A DNA stretch of 64,000 nt from contig OU612068.1 in NCBI GenBank assembly GCA_914767715.1, positions 30,878,001 to 30,942,000 on the forward strand, read 5' to 3'. The stretch comes from Membranipora membranacea (lineage: Eukaryota; Bryozoa; Gymnolaemata; Cheilostomatida; Membraniporidae). The translations under genes and the position numbers were made by a program. Below, piece by piece: positions 56,201 through 64,000 of the stretch. Under the pieces are notes generated by a model. It had not been told where the DNA came from. It searched no databases and saw only the letters and a program-made list of their open reading frames with translations. The stretch's first letter is position 1. Each line of letters opens with the position of its first letter.

Positions 56201-59200
56201 AATTAATTCAATACCTTACCTCAGCCATCTGTTTAGCGTGGTGTCTAGCTATTCCGGATATGTCATTGCTTGACCACTGATTGATAAATCCGTCCAAGCC
56301 CTGAAGTTCTGATCCACCTGCAATACTGGATGTAATACCTTGTTGATAATTGCTTGGAGGTCCATTTGCCATGAGTGTTGGGGAAGTCTGGGTCTTTCTT
56401 CTCACTCTTTTTACTCTCTGAGTACGACTTTGCTTCTGCTGTGGTCTCGTATTAAGCTCATCAATGCTTGGAACAAACTCCAAAGAATTAATCTTCTTAA
56501 TGACACCCTGATTATCAGATCGAGAATGTGTTTTGGGTCTGGCTGCTGCTTGACTGTCATGCACAGAGCCACTGATTACCTCCATGATTTTATTGAGCAG
56601 GTCAGTTTCTGTTGTCACAGCAGTTCTCATTCCATCTGTAGATATTGGTGTCTGGATGCCTTCGTTCACCATTATGTCAGCATTAGGTGTTGATGTTTTC
56701 AGCATCCGCTCTACTTCAGCTAGAAATCTATCACTTGTGTTCTGGCTGTGCCTTCTCCCTTCCAACTCACTCGCTAGTTGTACAATAGACTCCTCTATCT
56801 TACTTAACCTGTTAGTGTCTATATCTTTCTTCTCTGTATTAGATTTCCTGTCAAGTAAAAAACAGTATGCAATTGACCGTTATTAAGGTTATGATACCAG
56901 CGTTGACCGATTTGGACATTTTATATATGGTTGGAAAGCTGCTGAGCTACTGATCGCTAATAGCTCATCAAAAACGTGATTGGATGACGTTGCGTCATTT
57001 TATCGGAGAAATGAGGCCGAAAAGGCTGTTTTTAGCAAAGTGGATGGCTGCGCTACATTGATTGCTACAAATTTCTAAACAGGTTACATTCATTCTTAGA
57101 GACATAGTTCAGGTCATCCTAATTTTAGGTTGAAAATAATATTTGATGAGCCCAAAATGGCTTTTTACGTCACGTCATAATGCGTGTTTTTTTTAACTTT
57201 GATGATATAATGCTAAATTTTAAGCAACGATTTGAGACAGTTTGAATAAAAGAGGGCCAACTTTTTTGCTTTTTTCCACTATATTGCTGTTTAAATGACA
57301 CACACCACAAATTTCAGCGGTATATCAAATGTATCAATATCAGCATAGACCATCAAAGGTAGATACGTTTTGCGCCATTTATCAATAACATCAAACATGC
57401 TGTCAAAAGGTCCAGCACTAAGGACAGACAAATTTATTTTGAAAATTCTCACATACAAAGCCGCTTTGATTAAGCATGGTACAAACAGGAAATGCCAACA
57501 GAATATGGCACTATGTATTTGTCTTCCTCGAATCATACCACACAGAATGCCCAAAACAGCCAATTTAAGGGGCTTTTCAAGGTGTTTTTCGGCATTCTGT
57601 GTGGTATAATTCGAGGAAGACTATAACATAGTGCCATATTCTGTTGGCATTTCCTGTTTTTACTATGCTTAATCAAAGCGGCTTCGTATGTGAGAATTTT
57701 CACAATAAATTTGTCTGGCCTAAGTGCTGGACCTTTTGACAGCATGTTTGACGTTAATGATAAATGGCGCAAAACGTATCTACCTTTGATGGTCTATGCT
57801 GATATTGATACATTTGATATACTGCTGAAATTTGTGGTGTGTGTCATTTAAACAGCAATATAGTGGAAAAGTGCAAAATATTTGGCCCTTTTTTATTCGA
57901 ACTGTCTCAAATTGTTGCTTAAAATTTCGCATTATATCATCAAAGTTAAAAAAACCACACGCATTATGACGTGACGTAAAAAGCCACTTTGGGCTCATCA
58001 AATATTATTTTCAACCTAAAATTAGGATGAACTATGTCTCTAAGAATGAATGTAACCTGTTTTGAACTTTCTAGTAATCAATGTAGCGCAGCCATCCACT
58101 TTGCTAAAAACAGCCTTTTCGGCCTCATTTCTCCGATAAAATGACGCAACATAATCCAATCATGTTTTTGATGAGCAATTAGCGATCAGTAGCTCAGCAG
58201 GTTTCCAACGGTATATAAAATGTCCAAATCGGTCAACGCTGGTACCATAACCTTAACTTTGTCTATGTTTTCTTTTTGACAAAATATATGTATATGGTCC
58301 ATGTCTTGTGAGAGTGATTTAACTTCTTTTGAGGAAGAAATGTAAAAAAATATATGCTTGTATTATGCTGTATGAGGCGGCTCACCATGCCTACTAAAAC
58401 AGCTGTTTTTTTGGAGAGCGGTGACTGATGCATGGAATCACAATCAACAATAATGTGTGAGTTTTATATCAAGTTTGAGCTGATTGGCCCCCGTTTTGGT
58501 CATTCCCATTCTACTGATATGCCGCCGGCCCTACTGACCTTTTGACCATTTGCCAGCGGCTAAAACTCTAAATGCAGGCAAATTGGAAATTGGTAAATGT
58601 TCATGAGGGTTGGCATTCTGTGCATGCTCAGCTCTGGGCATGAGCTGATCTCTGCAAAATTGAGTCTCGGAATTCCGAAGCCATCTGATTGGCTACCTGC
58701 TCTGGTGACATACTCCCCAAAGCGTGCGGATTTGTTATTAATAGTTATCCTCTCTTGTCATTATTAGCTGATTTTGATTGACAGTTTATGCAGGGGATAT
58801 CCCATTTCCCCTTTACAAAGTTGCAATCAGAACCCAAACTAAACTCATTGTTCTTGCACATGCGCAAATTCAAGTCACACATGATGCATACTTAGACTTA
58901 CGACACCTACTTTGTGGTAATGATAGCCTAGTTTATCAGTGATCTACATGCTCAGTCAGATCACGAGAGTCAGTATGGAGGGTTGGTAGAAATACTAAGT
59001 GAATTTCTGCTAAGAATTTCAATAATGCGCAACCCTCTGACTATTTTCTGTTTTGTGTACGTGATTTTATAAATACACCAACCCCACCTCTCCGCACCTG
59101 GGTAACAATGCTGCTCTTTCTACACCAACTCTCAAAGATGTGATAGGAAGGCCCAATTATATGTGACATACCTAAATGCATTGGCTGATGTGTTTGTTTG

Positions 59201-62200
59201 TGACTCCATACAAGCTTTCCCATGATTTACGCAATAAGCTGACACACTTTTTGCAATCTGCAGTGCATACAAATCTTGTAGGAAAGTGTCCATGTTTACT
59301 TTGCCATTATTAGTGCTGGAATTCGATCAAAACAGATTTTGAAATAATAGGAACATTAAATTCTGTAAAATCCATAGACTTAATAATAAACCTAGACAGG
59401 ACACTGTATATAGCTGAAGTGAGGCACTTAATTATGGTGACGCGACGTCACTGGAGTGATTTTTACTCATAGCTATCATTGATTTACCTGTCCCAGCTCT
59501 GGTTAAATGTTGATAACTCAACTGGCTTCAATCGGAATTTAAGTTTGAAAATTGCAATAGATTCAGCAGCTTCTGGTGATCATTTTGATAGTCTGTTTAG
59601 CTTCATAGCTCAAATATTATCAAAAAAGCAAGCTATTGTAAACGGTGCATAGACTTAAATCTATAATTTTTTTGCAGTTTCAGTCCTGAATAAATGCTTA
59701 TATCTCAAACAATTTTGATTGAATTTTGAGTTTGAAAATTGCAATAGACTCAGCAGCTACTGGTGATCATTTTGATAGTATGTTTAGCTTCATAGCTTAA
59801 ATTTTGTCAAAAAAGCAAGCTATTGAAAACAGTGCATAGGCTCAAAGCCATAATTTTTTTTGCAGTTTCAGCCCTGTTTTAAAGTTTATTTCCTTATCAA
59901 TTTCGATGGGATTTTGAGTTCAAAAATTGCAATAGATTCAGTAGTTTGTGGAGATCATTCTGATGGTCTGTTCTGCCTTGTAGCTCAAGTATAACCAGGA
60001 AGTTCAGGACTTTCTTTCTTGGAATAACTGAGGAAACAAGCAATTGAATTTACTTGGTGAATACACAATTACCAAAGAAATGACTAATTTCATCTTTGCT
60101 TTTTTTGAACGCTTTTTTGCTCATTTTGAGCCAGGCATACACAATAAGAAATGTCATGACCTTAGAAAAAATATCCACCAATATTATTGAAATGTGACCA
60201 ACAGAGATAGTTGGAAGTAAACAAGTCAAGGCCGGACCTCACAAAGCTTCAAATAAAATTGAAGTTCATAGTAGACGATATTCTGTGCAGCTAATATAAT
60301 GGTCACTTCAGTGGGTCAAAAGTAAAGGGAGACCTCCTGCCCCGGCAGCATTCTCCTCGTTCTTACCTTGCCTTGCCATTAAGGCATTAATATTTCGCCG
60401 CCCATGCCTCGGGATGGGCGAGTGATATGCCACCGGATTTTAATCAACCTTATATTAGCAGCCTGATAAAACAAGCAACAGCTAAATCCGGTAATTTAGG
60501 AAATCATAACACATCAATTCTGACTACGAAACACAATCTTATGAACTTTTGAAATACTATTATGTTTATTGTGGTCTGCTGGAGTCAGCAATATAGCAAC
60601 AGATTTCTAGATTTCTGAGTACAAAGCAGTTGTAACACTCATCAAGCTAGCACTATTTGTTCACAATGGATAAGCCAGGCCAGAGCGGATCTTCTGAACC
60701 ACCAGTATGTAACTGGGATACAATGACTATACTTTCCTTTGCCTGCTAGGTATTGTCCTTGCTTGTTCGGTTATAACAAGGAGGAAAGTCCTAAACTCCC
60801 TGGTTATACCTGAGCTACAACGCTGAACAGACCCCATAAGCTGCTGAGTCTATTGCAATTTTCAAACTTGAAATCCCATTTAAATTGATTAGGCAATAAA
60901 CTTCAAATCAAGGTTGAAACTGCAAAAAAAGTTATAGTTTTGAGTCTATGCACCGTTTTCAATAGCTCGCTTTTTTGATAATATTTGCGCTAAAAAGCTA
61001 AACTGACTATCAGAATGATCACCAGAAGCTGCTGAGTCTATTGCAATTTTCAAACCCAAAATTCTATCAAAATTGTTTGAGATATAAGCATTTATTCAGG
61101 ACTGAAACTGCAAAACAAATTATAGCTTCAAGTCTATGCACCGTTTTCAATAGCTTGCTTTATTGATAATATTTAAGCTACGAAGCTAAATAGACTATCA
61201 AAATGATCGGCAGAAGCTGCTGAGTTTATTGCAATTTTCAAACTTAAATTCCGATTGAAGCCAATTGAGTAATCAACATTTAACCAGAGCTTGGACAGGT
61301 AAATCAATGATAGCTATGGGTAAAAATCACTGTTTCTACACCCTCCAGCCCTCCACCCTCCAGCGACGTCGCGTCACCATAATTAAGTGCCTCACTGCCT
61401 CAATGCTAATGCTCCATACAGTGTCCTGTCTAGGTTTATTATTAAGTCTATGGTAAAATCTGATGAAACACAGATAAACAAAAGGAAAGGCCCTATGACT
61501 ATTTTCTCTCAAGAAAGTTAACTAAGAACTTTCATTTGATACCATATGTGAATTGAAAGACTAGCAGTATACCAACATGAGATCTGAGAATTAAATGATT
61601 TCCCTTCCGTTTTATATGAGGAGATTTGATAGCGTAATAGATCACAGCTATATAGGCATTACAATTCCCGCTCATAGTATTACCCATGGGTCTCTCTACC
61701 CATGAAACGCAACACTCAGAACAGCCTCAACAAACCCAAAATTTACCAACCCTAACAAATCAAACCACCCAGGAGTAGGAGGTGGCTCAGTGGTTAGAGC
61801 GCCGATCCTTCAGCACGCAAGTGTTGAAGGTCGTGGGTTCGAATCCCACTGCAGTCTACTGACTACTGGGAGTTGTTGGACCCCCAGGTGTGCTCCGACC
61901 TGCCTAAAAACTGAGAGCAAATTGGCGCAGTCATTGCAGCCTCGCCCTTAAGGCACACACTATTTCACCGATGTGGCGAGTGACGAACCCTTGCAATTTT
62001 AACCAACAGTTTTTTTTAAACAAATCTCAACCCAGACAAGCCCCGTTTAACCACAGCTATAGAGTTCAGGCTCCTGACATCAAGGATGTGTAGTCCATCA
62101 ATACTTTTCAGACATTTGTAGATACAACTACCCCCCCCCCCCCTCCCACTTAAGACAAGTCAATACTTTATTGGACCAGTGAAAAGTCTTATATGCTCAC

Positions 62201-62753
62201 CTTTGATTAACATCGTGATAGACTAGTCCACTCGGTGCCTGTCCCATTGAGTGATAGCTTGAACCTTTCTGAGCTGGTACAGCTGGATATACACTAGTCT
62301 GTGCCGTCCAGTACTCACTGACATCTATCTTCTCTCTGCTAGTCGCTGATCGTCCTGTTCGGCAGCTAGTCTGCCGGTTCTCTAGATGCTCCACAATCTC
62401 ATCATAAGAGTCAAACTTTATCTTACATTTAGGACATCTGTACAGTAAAACATAAAGTTAATTGATTTATTCTCCAGAACTCGTGAGCCCTGAGAACAGA
62501 GACTTTTTGTCATGAATACTGGAAAATTTTACAGAGGGGGAGTAGGCTAAACCTTGCATAACTACCAGCATGTGGCTTTCTTGAACCAGTATCATTTGCA
62601 GACTCAAATTATAACCTACAGTCTAACTTCCAATATCATGATTTGTGCAATAGGTCGGGCCTATGTGCATACAAAGCTGTGTCAACCTGAAGGCTTAGAC
62701 TTAATAATTTGAAATAATAAAAGATCTTACGTGAGGTAGTCAGGACTGTCCAT
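50261..62753 (-). CDS. N-terminal zinc-finger/coiled-coil part of the FBXO41-like gene (or separate upstream gene)
   Basis: Twenty exons with matching phases: 62731-62753 (ATG), 62201-62437, 56220-56847, 55894-56075, 55682-55781, 55356-55529, 54838-54944, 54649-54736, 54317-54513, 54090-54196, 53704-53898, 53198-53469, 52729-52939, 52284-52409, 52094-52143, 51738-51857, 51361-51548, 51050-51197, 50567-50837 and 50261-50402. The start MDSPDYLTCPKCKIKFDS with EHLENRQTSC is a zinc finger resembling the one at the start of human FBXO41. Next are Ser/Gln-rich disordered parts, a possible globular piece (FGRVLMRLRHEKIFIVKEEL) and coiled coils (IDKLRREHREQVERIRSEHG; LQNQQQTMAEMMENMNQLV; LRQKISLLRHAIMELETRLD). 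The last exon either stops at ATG TAA right after 50261 or splices (AT|GTAAGAG) in phase to 49595. Donor GTGCAT at 50566 is weak. Confidence 0.75.
50487..50519. repeat. Short hairpin in an intron of the F-box gene
   Basis: AATGAACTCCCTC and GAGGAAGTTCATT pair with one mismatch around a GTG/GAG centre. The core is the same as in the hairpins at 15341 and 37054. Confidence 0.7.
56883..58256. mobile_element. Complete 1.37-kb foldback element, TTAA-flanked
   Basis: Starts TTAA GGTTATGATACCAGCG and ends CGCTGGTACCATAACC TTAA. The whole element is one long inverted repeat: the left arm (to about 57545) pairs with the right arm (from about 57590), leaving a loop of about 45 bp. The small open frames inside are mirror images of one another (MRHLSITSNMLSKGPALRTD on one strand, almost the same on the other), so they reflect arm symmetry and not a gene. 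It lies in the 5.35-kb intron between exons 56220-56847 and 62201-62437. A truncated relative lies at 3938-4576. Confidence 0.9.
58918..58985. repeat. Interspersed repeat, copy 2
   Basis: GGTAATGATAGCCTAG followed by GATCTACATG and GATCACGAGAGTCAGTATGG, as at 14526-14590. Confidence 0.6.
59366..61459. mobile_element. 2.08-kb foldback element with internal subrepeats and 6-bp target duplication
   Basis: The element runs 59372-61453, flanked by the direct repeat TAAAAT (59366-59371 and 61454-61459). Its ends CCATAGACTTAATAATAAACC and its reverse complement are exact. The arms (about 59372-60040 and 60745-61453) pair over 650 bp or more. Each arm carries about three diverged subrepeats of roughly 180 bp with AAATTGCAATAGATTCAGCAG and GATCATTTTGATAGT. 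The middle 700 bp does not pair and includes a SINE-tail-like piece near 60360-60460. No transposase is present. Confidence 0.9.
61780..62015 (+). mobile_element. tRNA-derived SINE
   Basis: The head GGTGGCTCAGTGGTTAGAGC (A box) and GGTTCGAATCCC (B box) looks like a tRNA, followed by a body (TGTGCTCCGACCTGCC) and a T-rich end near 62010. It is the same family as 10559-10735. The body segment with TTAAGGCAC and GGCGAGTGACG also resembles 60380-60430. Confidence 0.8.
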
Positions 62754-64000
62754 ATTGTTTTAACTTGGCCTCATGCAGCAGTAATACCGTCTCAGAGCTC
62801 AAAGTGTCTAAGTCATGAAGTTGTCATCAATTCTCATGTTACACTGTGCCAACAGTTGTCAATTGTTGCCAATGCTGCCAAAATCATACTTTCATTCAAA
62901 ATTAGTTAATGTACATGCTGCTTTTATTTTTAAAGCCAAAGGCATCTTGTCAAGCAGCACTTGAGCTATTATTTTGGATCAGAGATCAGAGAACTCGTTT
63001 TGGTCAGCGTACCAATTTCCTCGTGATCCAAATTTCACACAAGTAGAACCGGAAATATTATAGGTGTTGGTGTTTCATTGTCTATAGCAGTGTGACAGAT
63101 TGGCCTAAAGTAGAATATCATTGTGTGTTCTGGGCGTTTCAGAAATATTCCATAAGAATGATTACTTACAGAAATGCATATCCATGTTGCAGCATAAAAG
63201 TATGGTGTGTCCTGTGGCATCGCAAATCCTTTTAACATTCTGTGGATCTGTGCGAAGGATTGTTCTCGGTATCATCAACCAAACAATATTTATCTAGTAT
63301 GTACTGCCCACAGTACAGCTACTGTTTAGATTTACAAATGAGTTCATAAGTGTTATCTATCACATAGCACTGGTGCTTATTTGATAGATACGAAATAGCT
63401 AAATAGATAGCTAAGTTAATACCATAGACTTAATATACTATATTTTTATTATACTCTATATCAAATCTATGGTTAATACCAACACCAGTAAAGCGCAAGG
63501 GTTAACACATATTTGTATTTTATTCGAAAAGTATTTTGCTAAGTCTGTTTGTAGGAGCCTAATATCAATTATGAGTTATGTCATACGGATAACATCTGGA
63601 GTTTATGGAGAGATCCGTGTTGGGTGTTTTGTAGGATGTTTTAGTTTCCATATGGGACTAAACAAGTATAAGAAATAATTTTGATTAGCTTGCTAGCATT
63701 AGATGCTTGTGTGATAGTAGGTGGAACTGGCAACACAACTTTATTTTTGTAACAGCCCGTGTATAGAGTAATGCATTTATTTCTCCTCACTATGTGCAAA
63801 GTGATAAAAGTACCAGTTTGAATATGTAGATGAAGCAAAATAAACACACAACTTTAAAGTAATAGAGAGCAGTAGTTTATTACCGGGTATTAAAAATTTG
63901 AGTAAAGAAGATTTTTTACATGAAACCAGCACTGACAAGTAACTAAATTAATCGTGACCTCAAGAACTCCTCATACACTTATCAATACACAAGCTAGCCG
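62754..64000. other. Upstream region, no gene seen
   Basis: The start codon of the zinc-finger exon is at 62753. From there to the window end no supported coding region was found. A short inverted pair CCATAGACTTAATA / TATCAAATCTATGG lies at 63423-63473. Confidence 0.4.

Noticed and set aside
57370-57772. Two opposed open frames with similar peptides
   Set aside because: They are mirror images caused by the foldback arms, not a gene pair.

Overview
The window is a piece of an animal nuclear genome. It is AT-rich, with intron-rich genes (phase-consistent GT-AG exons, introns mostly 100-1500 bp), short intergenic gaps, tRNA-derived SINEs, LINE, Gypsy and hAT remnants, and two very large foldback repeats. 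The gene set (caspase, HINFP, STRAD, LIV-1 ZIP transporter, glutathione reductase, aspartylglucosaminidase, FBXO41-like F-box protein) is metazoan. The compactness suggests an invertebrate, possibly a sponge, but this is inference from style, not proof. No bacterial-type or viral genes were seen.

Layout. 1-4.6 kb: non-coding, with a LINE reverse-transcriptase fragment and a TTAA-flanked foldback. 4.66-9.83 kb, minus strand: a caspase (catalytic His and QACSG Cys motifs present) and, directly upstream, an AIG1/GIMAP-like GTPase with a Cys-rich zinc motif. The splice phases let both belong to one transcript, but the GTPase carries two frameshifts and the linker one stop. 10-12.4 kb: a hAT MITE with 8-bp target duplication, a SINE, a 140-bp tandem array and a Gypsy RNase H fragment. 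12.5-14.1 kb, minus: the zinc-finger protein HINFP. 15.4-17.7 kb: repeats around a LINE C-terminal fragment. 17.8-22.4 kb, plus: the pseudokinase STRAD, with an 11-bp microsatellite in intron 1. 23.1-28.4 kb, minus: a nine-exon ZIP zinc transporter. 30.2-35.9 kb, minus: glutathione reductase in ten exons, with dead tandem copies of parts of exons 6 and 7. 36.1-40.3 kb, plus: aspartylglucosaminidase in eight exons, head-to-head with GSR. 41.1-62.8 kb, minus: an FBXO41-like F-box/LRR gene. Its exon chain can be followed with matching phases through 39 exons, from an N-terminal zinc finger (62.75 kb) to the F-box and LRR (41.1-43.7 kb). It may be one gene of about 2,525 residues or two adjacent genes. 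One 5.35-kb intron of it holds a 1.37-kb and a 2.08-kb foldback element. 62.8-64 kb: nothing recognised.

The genes do not form a pathway. Orientation suggests one shared promoter (GSR/AGA, 280 bp apart) and two convergent pairs (STRAD/ZIP, AGA/FBXO41-like). Exon boundaries were derived by hand from splice consensus and reading phase. Homology calls are from memory of family motifs, without database searches.
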